Source: DASZGI01 sp035938995
GTDB taxonomy: Bacteria > Actinomycetota > Actinomycetes > Streptomycetales > Catenulisporaceae
Assembly: GCF_035938995.1 (NCBI RefSeq)
Contig: NZ_DASZGI010000333.1
Location: 1 to 7,291 of the forward strand
DNA length: 7,291 nucleotides
Reading direction: 5' to 3'
Part shown: positions 1 through 4,944 of the stretch, piece by piece
Layout of the letters: the number at the start of each line of letters is the position of its first letter
Position numbering within the stretch: the first letter of the stretch is position 1
Made by a program: the position numbers and the translations under genes
Notes under the pieces: generated by a model
Database searches by the model: none
The model's input: only the letters and a program-made list of their open reading frames with translations
What the model was told of the DNA's origin: nothing

Positions 1-2
1 GG

Positions 3-200
3 ACCATGCAGTGGATCTGCGCCCTCGGGACACAGTGCTCGCCGGTCGCGGTCACCCTCGCCGGCCAGGCTTTCGTGCGCACCGCCACGCTCAACCTGCT
101 GACCGCGTTCGCCCAAGGCCCGGCAGGCAAAGCCCATCCCGCCACGGACAACACCGCCGCGGACCACGTCCCGACGGATGAAGGTCTCGGCCTGGATTGA
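3..200 (+). CDS. 3' end of an unrecognised protein (partial, runs in from the left edge)
   Basis: This frame is open from the window edge to a TGA at 198-200, and about 85% of its third codon positions are G or C, the signature of real coding sequence here; the other two + frames are less biased and hit stops. An ATG at 6 is available, but nothing upstream is visible, so the gene is treated as entering from the left. The visible part starts with a fairly hydrophobic stretch containing two Cys and a helix-like segment rich in Ala, Leu and Thr. It ends in a polar, acidic tail with several Asp and ending in Leu-Asp. I do not recognise a family, and no function is assigned. Confidence 0.5.
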   Translation, partial: TMQWICALGTQCSPVAVTLAGQAFVRTATLNLLTAFAQGPAGKAHPATDNTAADHVPTDEGLGLD

Positions 201-215
201 CCGCGCGGCCTCGCT

Positions 216-236
216 CGAAGGAATCGGATTCCCTCG
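216..236. repeat. 21-bp inverted repeat downstream of the first gene
   Basis: Two arms around a central G at 226 pair at nine of ten positions. The inner six are perfect (GGAATC at 220-225, GATTCC at 227-232), then come one mismatch and three more pairs (CGA at 216-218, TCG at 234-236). It lies 16 nt after the stop at 200 and about 70 bp before the next gene's likely promoter. As RNA it could form a short hairpin without a U-tract. As DNA its odd-length dyad resembles a dimeric regulator site. Which of these it is cannot be told from sequence. Confidence 0.4.
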
Positions 237-245
237 CCTCCGCCG

Positions 246-273
246 CTCAGCGGCCGCACGCACCCTCAGCGGC
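246..273. repeat. Pair of 9-bp direct repeats
   Basis: CTCAGCGGC occurs at 246-254 and again at 265-273, 19 bp start to start, just upstream of the putative promoter at 305-310. Eight of the nine bases recur at 408-415 inside the following gene. The copies may be regulator sites or chance in GC-rich DNA. Confidence 0.25.
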
Positions 274-304
274 GCGTCGCATGGTGATGCGCCCCACGAA
301 CGTC

Positions 305-310
305 TAATCT
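305..310 (+). promoter_or_regulatory. Putative -10 element for the small membrane protein gene
   Basis: TAATCT matches the actinobacterial TANNNT -10 pattern and sits in a locally AT-rich patch. It ends 8 nt before the GTG at 319, which would put the transcription start at or beside that codon and give a leaderless mRNA. The -35 region is poor: TGGTGA at 282-287 matches three of six consensus bases at 17-bp spacing. Confidence 0.45.
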
Positions 311-318
311 CACTCATT

Positions 319-918
319 GTGCCGAATATCGCACGCTTAGTAATTCCTTTTGCGACGGTCGCGACCTCCGTTGCGGTCACCGCTCTCGCAATCGCACTCG
401 TGCCACGCTCAGCGGACCTGGCGTCCGGATCACTCGGCGGCCCCTCTCCGCAAGACCGTGAGGCACAGCAGTCGGTCATGCAAACGGTGACCGCTGACCG
501 CATCGACGCGGTGATCGGCCAGAAATACCGCCTGCGCTTCAGTCCTGACACCGGCGGCGGCCACGTCGACGAATCCAGCGCTCGGCTCGACGGCGGCGGA
601 CGGCTCGACGTCGTCCTGTTCGGCGGCCTGCCCAGATCCGTGCACGCCATGGCCTGTGAAGTCACGCAGATGGACCAGCGCGGCGCCGCGGACCTGCTCG
701 GTGACTGCGCCCGCGTCGTCGCCGGAGACGGCGGCGCACCGGTGGTCGCGTCCTGGATCCAGACCTCGCTGCGAACTCCGCCGAATGCCGACAGCACCTC
801 CGCGATCGTGGGCGCCACTCGCTACGCCCTGCGCACAGTCCCGGCAACCGGTGCGTGGGTGCTCTGCATGAACCCGGCTACTTCTGAAGCCCCGGCAGCG
901 GCGCACCAATCCCGGTGA
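319..918 (+). CDS. Membrane-anchored hypothetical protein
   Basis: No family is recognised. From the GTG at 319 the protein has 199 residues. It has one hydrophobic segment at about 7-29 after a short basic N-terminus, then a soluble domain, which suggests a signal anchor with the rest outside the membrane. The domain has a Gly/Asp-rich stretch (79-97) and three Cys (113, 130, 183) that could form a disulfide. The frame extends in phase to an ATG at 178, but that start would overlap the preceding gene by 23 nt, place an Arg-rich 47-residue extension before the membrane segment, and cover the -10 at 305-310. G/C bias at third positions is also weaker before 319. Codon 7 is the rare leucine codon TTA (337-339). 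The gene ends 34 nt before the thioesterase start. Confidence 0.65.
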   Translation: MPNIARLVIPFATVATSVAVTALAIALVPRSADLASGSLGGPSPQDREAQQSVMQTVTADRIDAVIGQKYRLRFSPDTGGGHVDESSARLDGGGRLDVVLFGGLPRSVHAMACEVTQMDQRGAADLLGDCARVVAGDGGAPVVASWIQTSLRTPPNADSTSAIVGATRYALRTVPATGAWVLCMNPATSEAPAAAHQSR

Positions 919-946
919 CACGCATGGCTTCCAGAGCGCCTATCGT
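915..946 (+). promoter_or_regulatory. Putative promoter of the thioesterase gene
   Basis: TATCGT (941-946) fits TANNNT and ends 6 nt before the ATG at 953, so transcription would begin at or next to the A of that codon. GTGACA at 915-920 matches TTGACA at five of six bases and overlaps the stop codon of the preceding gene, but the spacer is long at 20 bp. The -10 is the more reliable half. Confidence 0.45.
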
Positions 947-952
947 GTGATC

Positions 953-1471
953 ATGCCTGGGAATCTAGACAGCCCCGAGCCGAAGCCGAGCTCGGCGACC
1001 CGCATCTCGCTGAGCCGGGTGATGACCCAGCTCGACGTCAACCTGCTGGGCAACGTCCACGGCGGCGTGATGATGAAGCTCGTCGACGACGTCGCCGGCC
1101 TGGTCGCGACCCGCCACTCGAACGGCCCGGCGGTCACCGCGTCCATGGACGAGATGGCCTTCCTCAACCCGGTCCATGTCGGCGACCTGCTGCACACCCA
1201 CGCACAGGTGAACTGGACCGGCAGCACCTCGATGGAGATCGGCGTCCGGGTCGAGGCCGAGCGGTGGGACCGCGCCGGTGCCGAGCCGATGCACGTGGCC
1301 AGCGCCTATCTCGTCTTCGTCGCCATCGACGCCGAGGGCAAGCCCCGCCCCGTGCCGCCGCTGATCCTGCAGAGCTTCGAGGACGAGCGCCGCAACAACG
1401 AGGCGCGCATCCGCCGCACCCACCGGCTCGCCCGCCGCGCCGCGATCCTCGCCTCCCGCGAGGCGCCCTGA
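953..1471 (+). CDS. Acyl-CoA thioesterase, hotdog fold (YciA/BACH-like)
   Basis: Probable cytoplasmic hydrolase of acyl-CoA thioesters, releasing free fatty acid and CoA. The 172-residue protein is a single hotdog domain. The substrate-site signature NVHGG lies at 34-38 with the helix that follows carrying D45/D46, which in this family supply the catalytic acid. A conserved FLNPVHVGDLL segment lies at 70-80, and the last strand contains YLVFVAID (119-126) followed by a Pro-rich PVPPL (133-137). Residues 140-168 form a charged, Arg-rich helical tail. The ATG at 953 is preferred because it falls 6 nt after a -10 hexamer with no ribosome-binding site; a GTG at 947 would add two residues but lies against the -10. 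Chain-length specificity cannot be read from the sequence. Confidence 0.88.
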   Translation: MPGNLDSPEPKPSSATRISLSRVMTQLDVNLLGNVHGGVMMKLVDDVAGLVATRHSNGPAVTASMDEMAFLNPVHVGDLLHTHAQVNWTGSTSMEIGVRVEAERWDRAGAEPMHVASAYLVFVAIDAEGKPRPVPPLILQSFEDERRNNEARIRRTHRLARRAAILASREAP

Positions 1472-1509
1472 CCGTTTCCTCAGCGCCTGCCGCGGGTTCG
1501 GCGAACGCC

Positions 1510-1539
1510 GTGACCGCACCCCCCGTCAGCCGATAAAGT
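1510..1539 (+). promoter_or_regulatory. Putative promoter of the GT2 gene
   Basis: GTGACC (1510-1515, four of six matches to TTGACA), an 18-bp spacer and TAAAGT (1534-1539, TANNNT) form a reasonable primary-sigma promoter. The -10 ends 9 nt before the ATG at 1549, so the mRNA would have no leader or one of only 1-3 nt. A 12-bp dyad, CGGCGAACGCCG at 1499-1510, abuts the -35; it may be a weak terminator for the thioesterase or an operator. Confidence 0.5.
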
Positions 1540-1548
1540 CCCACCGAA

Positions 1549-2634
1549 ATGGACGCGAACCCCATCACAACCCCTCCCGCCCCCACCGCCGACCGCGCTT
1601 CGATCCCCGCCGCCTCGAGCGTCGGCGAACCGGCGGCCTGGCCCTCCGTCTCGGTCGTCATGCCGGTGCTTAACGAGGAACGGCACTTGGCCGACGCGGC
1701 GCGGCACATCCTGGCGCAGGACTACCCCGGACCGCTCGAGCTCGTCATCGCCCTAGGCCCCTCCACGGACAGCACAGACGCGATCGCCGCCGCACTCGCC
1801 GACGCCGATCCCCGGGTGCGCACCGTCACCAATCCCTCCGGCCGCACTCCGAGCGCCCTCAACGCCGCGATTGCCGCCTCCAGCAACGAAATCGTCGTCC
1901 GCGTCGATGGACACGGGCTGCTCGCCCCCGGCTACATCCACACCGCCGTACGGCTGCTCGCCACGACCGGCGCGGACAACGTGGGCGGCGTCATGCACGC
2001 CGAGGGGCAGACCCCCTTCGAGTGCGCCGTCGCCGTCGCGATGACCTCGAAGCTCGGTGTCGGCAGCGCGAAGTTCCACACCGGGGGACAGCCTGGTCCG
2101 GCTGAAACCGTCTACCTCGGCGTGTTCCGCCGCGCCGTCCTGGAAAAGCTCGGCGGCTATGACGAGGCGTTCGTCCGCGCGCAGGACTGGGAGCTGAACC
2201 ATCGCCTGCGCCAGAGCGGTGGGCTGGTCTACTTCTCACCTGAGCTGCGCGTCACCTATCGCCCGCGCCCAAGCGTTAAGGCACTGGCGAAGCAGTACTA
2301 CAACTACGGCCGCTGGCGCCGGGTCGTGATGCGTACCCATGCCGGAACCGCAAGTGCCCGCTACCTCGCCGCACCGGTGGCGTTGCTCGCGGTCGCCTTA
2401 GGTATCGCGCTCGGTCTCGCCGGGGCCGTCGCGGGCGTGACGTGGCTCGAGCTGGGATGGCTCGCACCGGTCGGCTACGCGGCCGGCATCGTGGCGGGCG
2501 CCGCGCTGGAGAGCCGCGACCAGCCCTGGGGCGTGCGGCTGCGGCTGCCCGTCATCATGGCCACGATGCACTTCTCCTGGGGCTGGGGTTTCCTGACCTC
2601 GCCGCGCGCGCTTTTCGAATCCACCCGACACTAA
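1549..2634 (+). CDS. Family 2 glycosyltransferase, ExoA-like, membrane-anchored
   Basis: Transfers a sugar from an activated nucleotide donor to a lipid-linked or polymer acceptor at the inner face of the membrane; donor and acceptor are unknown. The 361-residue protein begins with about 30 Pro/Ala-rich residues. The GT-A domain follows: nucleotide-binding strand VVMPVLNEE (36-44), STDST (72-76), the metal-site motif at D120-G-H122 preceded by RV, the acceptor-side QDWELNHRLR (212-221, with the usual acidic pair at D213/E215), and a QYYNYGRWRR segment (249-258) of the kind found in ExoA-type enzymes. Two or three membrane helices follow (about 273-297, 303-321, 332-349). DGH in place of a plain DXD is, as I recall, normal for this subfamily. 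Leu284 is encoded by TTA (2398-2400). There is no ribosome-binding site, and the start is set by the -10 just upstream. The gene converges on the LCP gene with 25 nt between stop codons. Confidence 0.88.
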   Translation: MDANPITTPPAPTADRASIPAASSVGEPAAWPSVSVVMPVLNEERHLADAARHILAQDYPGPLELVIALGPSTDSTDAIAAALADADPRVRTVTNPSGRTPSALNAAIAASSNEIVVRVDGHGLLAPGYIHTAVRLLATTGADNVGGVMHAEGQTPFECAVAVAMTSKLGVGSAKFHTGGQPGPAETVYLGVFRRAVLEKLGGYDEAFVRAQDWELNHRLRQSGGLVYFSPELRVTYRPRPSVKALAKQYYNYGRWRRVVMRTHAGTASARYLAAPVALLAVALGIALGLAGAVAGVTWLELGWLAPVGYAAGIVAGAALESRDQPWGVRLRLPVIMATMHFSWGWGFLTSPRALFESTRH

Positions 2635-2645
2635 GACGAGCAGCT

Positions 2646-2678
2646 CGGCCCGCCGCCGCTTACTGCTGCGGCGGGCCG
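2646..2678. terminator. GC-rich hairpin, probable shared terminator of convergent genes
   Basis: Eleven consecutive pairs join 2646-2656 (CGGCCCGCCGC) to 2668-2678 (GCGGCGGGCCG). The loop is 11 nt, and two further pairs (2658-2659 with 2665-2666) can form inside it. The hairpin starts 11 nt after the GT2 stop on the + strand. On the - strand it includes the last codons and the TAA (2662-2660) of the LCP gene, with the stop in the loop. Neither side has a T-tract, which is common for actinobacterial terminators. Because the stem is symmetrical it could act on both transcripts. Confidence 0.7.
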
Positions 2679-3976
2679 TAGTTCAGGTCGGAGCAGGGGT
2701 CTGAGTCGGCGGGCCGGATGTTGTCCGTTATCCCGCTCGGAATCACGCTCGGCAGGGGCGAATCGGCCGAGCCGCTGCTGGTGCCGGCGTCAGCCGACGG
2801 CAAGCCCTGCAATTTCGCAGCCTGCTGAGATTGCGCCGCGATCGAGGGCGCGGTGTCCGCGGAACCGGTTCCCGTCGCGGTCGGGGTCGGTGAATCGGTG
2901 CCGGTCGTCGGGCTCACGCTCGGCGTGGACGCTCCCGAAGCGTCGGCTCCCTCCAGCGTTTTGTCCGCCCGGAGCAGCGACCACAGGATGCCGGTGTCCG
3001 GCTCGATCAGGTCCACGCGCGCCCCGTCGTACTGCCAGGGCGCCGTCACGAACTCCACGTTCTGCAGCGGGATCGACTCGAACTGCATCGCCAGGTTCTC
3101 CAGGGAGCCCACCGAGTCCAGCGACGGGTCCACGGTCAGCGAACTGGTCGCCGCGTCGGCCAGCCGGTAGAGCGCCACCGGATCGGTGTAGAGGCCGGCA
3201 TCGACGACCTTCTTCACCAGTGCGGAGAGGAAGGCCTGCTGCCGCTTCATCCGGCCGATGTCGCTGTTGTCGCCGAAGCCCTCGCGCGCCCGCACGTATT
3301 CGAGTGCGGACTTGCCTGACAGTGTCTGGAGACCCGGTGTCAGGGTGACGCCGTACGCCTGCTCCAGTTGCGTGTTGTCGACCGGCGGCACGCACACCTG
3401 CACCCCGCCGACCGCCGAGCTCATCGTCGCGAAACCGGCGAAGTTCAGCACGATCGTGTGGTCGATCCGGATCCCGGTCATCGCCTCGACCGTGTTCTGC
3501 GTGCAGCTGGGGTTCCCGTCCGGCATGCCCCCCTCGGAAAAGGCGCTGTTGAACATCACATCCGTCTGTGGCTGATACGGCGTGCCGTTCGCCTCGCAGG
3601 CCGGGATGTTCACCAGCGAGTCGCGCGGGATCGAGACGCCGATCGCGTGCTTACGATCACCGGATATGTGCAGCAGGATCGTGGTGTCCGAGCGCGCCCC
3701 GCCCACGTCGGCGCCGCCCCCGAGCGCTTCGTTTCCGTTCGCGCGCGAGTCCGAGCCGATGAGCAGGAGGTTGATCGGTGGCTGGGCGGTCGGCGCGGCC
3801 GGCGTCGCCACCGGCGGCCGGCTCGTCGAGATCCCTTCGGGAGTGAAGGTGTGGATGTTGTGGTTGAGATGGATATAGACGTACGCGAACAGCCCCACCG
3901 CGACCGTCGTCAGAGCCGCCACCGTCGCCACCGCCACGCGTACCGCCCGCGCGCGGCGACTCCCCAGCGTCGCCAT
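2660..3976 (-). CDS. LCP (LytR-CpsA-Psr) family glycopolymer transferase
   Basis: Extracytoplasmic phosphotransferase that moves lipid-linked glycopolymers onto peptidoglycan. The 438-residue protein has a basic N-terminus, one membrane helix (about 13-35), a short Pro/Thr-rich linker (48-67) and an LCP catalytic domain (68 to about 330). Hallmarks are LLIGSDSR (71-78), RSDTTILLH (95-103), SIPRDS (115-120) and the Arg/Asp-rich segment 228-247 ending in RMKRQQ (242-247), which supply the residues binding the pyrophosphate and Mg. The C-terminus is a Ser/Thr/Pro/Ala tail (about 345-415) closed by a short conserved-looking segment with Cys428. Cys127, Cys158 and Cys195 lie in the domain, so disulfides are likely outside the cell. 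A GAGAAAG sequence (3992-3986) sits 9 nt before the ATG, so unlike most neighbours it has a leader with a plausible ribosome-binding site. It lies 111 nt downstream of the TIGR03089 gene on the same strand. Confidence 0.93.
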   Translation of the reverse strand: MATLGSRRARAVRVAVATVAALTTVAVGLFAYVYIHLNHNIHTFTPEGISTSRPPVATPAAPTAQPPINLLLIGSDSRANGNEALGGGADVGGARSDTTILLHISGDRKHAIGVSIPRDSLVNIPACEANGTPYQPQTDVMFNSAFSEGGMPDGNPSCTQNTVEAMTGIRIDHTIVLNFAGFATMSSAVGGVQVCVPPVDNTQLEQAYGVTLTPGLQTLSGKSALEYVRAREGFGDNSDIGRMKRQQAFLSALVKKVVDAGLYTDPVALYRLADAATSSLTVDPSLDSVGSLENLAMQFESIPLQNVEFVTAPWQYDGARVDLIEPDTGILWSLLRADKTLEGADASGASTPSVSPTTGTDSPTPTATGTGSADTAPSIAAQSQQAAKLQGLPSADAGTSSGSADSPLPSVIPSGITDNIRPADSDPCSDLNYGPPQQ

Positions 3977-3985
3977 CCCACACCG

Positions 3986-3992
3986 CTTTCTC
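3986..3992 (-). promoter_or_regulatory. Ribosome-binding site of the LCP gene
   Basis: GAGAAAG, read on the - strand, lies 9 nt before the ATG at 3976. It is a partial match to the anti-SD consensus. It supports this start because no other in-frame start with a site is seen nearby. Confidence 0.45.
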
Positions 3993-4028
3993 GACCAGCC
4001 CCACCCCGTACCACCGACAAGAGACAGC

Positions 4029-4044
4029 CCGGCTGATCAATCGG
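4029..4044. repeat. Imperfect 16-bp dyad upstream of the LCP gene
   Basis: CCG and CGG arms flank a central TGATCA palindrome (4034-4039), with two unpaired positions on each side. It lies just downstream of the putative LCP -10 region, around the expected transcription start, so it could be an operator. The match is modest and may be chance. Confidence 0.25.
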
Positions 4045-4050
4045 TTGCGC

Positions 4051-4079
4051 AGATAAGCTAAGAATCACGTTCATTTAAC
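4051..4079 (-). promoter_or_regulatory. Possible promoter of the LCP gene
   Basis: This is an AT-rich stretch between the two - strand genes. On the - strand, TTATCT (4056-4051) or the overlapping TAGCTT (4060-4055) could be the -10, and GTTAAA (4079-4074) a weak -35 at 17-bp spacing. It would give a leader of roughly 70 nt. No hairpin terminator is seen after the TIGR03089 stop, so read-through from that gene is also possible. Confidence 0.35.
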
Positions 4080-4087
4080 CTCGCTCG

Positions 4088-4858
4088 TCAGCCCAGCGCG
4101 AGCCGGGCCGTCGCGCGCTCCGTCGCCGCGATCCGGTCCAGCCGTTCGGCCTCGCCGCCGCGCACCAGGACCACCGAGGCCCCGGCGATGAGCGGCGCAT
4201 AGAGCCATTCGAGTAAGTCGGCGCCGTCGAAGCGGACTGCACGCGCATCCACCAGAAGCCGGTCCCCGTCGCTTAGACCGCCCCGTTGTGCGGCGTCGGC
4301 CGCCGCCTCTATCAGCTCGCGATGAGTGAGGGTTTGCTCGCTAAGCACCAGTGCGGCCGTCTCGGGCCCGGGCGCCTCGAACGGCACGAAATGATCGCCG
4401 TGCACGCGCACCTCGGCCGAGTAGTCGCGAAAGCCCTCCGGAACGACGGCGAACGGCCGTCCGAGCGGCAGCAGCGACAGCGCGAGCCGTTCGCCAGGGC
4501 ACGCCCGCGCCGCGGCCAGAGTCTCTTCATCGGCGTAGGCGACGGCCGTGTGCGCGGCGGCCGGGTTGCCCCAGGGAGCGACCGTGACGCCGGTGAGCAG
4601 CGGCGCCACCGCCCAGACCGCGGTGATCCAGTGCGGCGGCGCGCTCACCGCGATCAGGTCCCCGTGTTGCGCCATCAGGTCGTCCTGGATGAGATTCGCC
4701 GTCTTGGCCAGCCAGTTGCCGAAGGTCGTGTAGGAGAGTTCGACCCGCTCCCCGGTCGTCTCGTCCAAGAACGTCAGGAACGGTCGCGGTCCGCCCGCAG
4801 CCGCCCGCTCCCGCCACACCGCCGCGAAGTCCGCCCGCACCCGATCTTCATTAGGCAT
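4088..4858 (-). CDS. TIGR03089 family protein (degenerate AMP-binding-like, Actinobacteria-specific)
   Basis: Function unknown. The 256-residue protein resembles the N-terminal part of acyl-CoA synthetase/AMP-binding enzymes: residues 38-100 have the fold-typical run ELSYTTFGNWLAKTANLI, a GDLIAV strand (66-71), a PPHWITAVWAV helix (74-84) and a small-residue PLLTGVTVAPW stretch. I find no Ser/Thr/Gly-rich ATP-binding loop ending in TGxPK, no YGxTE-like motif and no C-terminal lid with its catalytic Lys, so adenylation is unlikely. From memory, this family occurs once per genome and only in Actinobacteria. The ATG at 4858 is preferred to one at 4978 because the extra 40 residues are Arg-rich, would overlap the divergent DUF2079 gene, and would cover a good -10 placed 7 nt upstream. 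Leu215 uses TTA (4216-4214). Confidence 0.8.
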   Translation of the reverse strand: MPNEDRVRADFAAVWRERAAAGGPRPFLTFLDETTGERVELSYTTFGNWLAKTANLIQDDLMAQHGDLIAVSAPPHWITAVWAVAPLLTGVTVAPWGNPAAAHTAVAYADEETLAAARACPGERLALSLLPLGRPFAVVPEGFRDYSAEVRVHGDHFVPFEAPGPETAALVLSEQTLTHRELIEAAADAAQRGGLSDGDRLLVDARAVRFDGADLLEWLYAPLIAGASVVLVRGGEAERLDRIAATERATARLALG

Positions 4859-4865
4859 GCGGGTA

Positions 4866-4871
4866 AGCCTA
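4866..4871 (-). promoter_or_regulatory. Putative -10 element for the TIGR03089 gene
   Basis: On the - strand TAGGCT (4871-4866) fits TANNNT and ends 7 nt before the ATG at 4858, implying a leaderless transcript. No convincing -35 is seen. The hexamer is identical to that of the divergent DUF2079 gene. Confidence 0.5.
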
Positions 4872-4932
4872 TGCGTGCCCGGCACCGTGATCGCGCGGCA
4901 TGGGCGCGCGCATGCTGTCCTCCCCTTCGCCC

Positions 4933-4938
4933 TAGGCT
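4933..4938 (+). promoter_or_regulatory. Putative -10 element for the DUF2079 gene
   Basis: TAGGCT fits TANNNT and ends 6 nt before the GTG at 4945, so the mRNA probably starts at that codon. A GGAG at 4939-4942 is only 2 nt from the GTG, too close to serve as a normal ribosome-binding site. No clear -35 is seen. Confidence 0.5.
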
Positions 4939-4944
4939 GGAGCC

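Noticed and set aside
430..921. 163-codon - strand frame opposite the orphan membrane protein
   Set aside because: The + frame has a clear signal anchor and a promoter at its start; the - frame shows no recognisable segment and no start signals. Because the + protein is itself unrecognised, this is less certain than the other rejections.
947..952. GTG at 947 as the thioesterase start
   Set aside because: It directly abuts the TATCGT -10, so transcription would begin after it; it adds only two residues.
965..1709. Two - strand frames opposite the thioesterase and the GT2 start
   Set aside because: Low-complexity shadow translations with no motif. The + strand has recognisable hotdog and GT2 proteins.
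3368..4036. 222-codon + strand frame opposite the LCP gene
   Set aside because: It is an Arg/His-rich antisense shadow; the - strand frame carries all LCP motifs.
4898..4915. GCATG-N8-CATGC inverted repeat between the divergent genes
   Set aside because: Five-base arms around an alternating GC run are easily produced by chance here, and it overlaps no promoter element.
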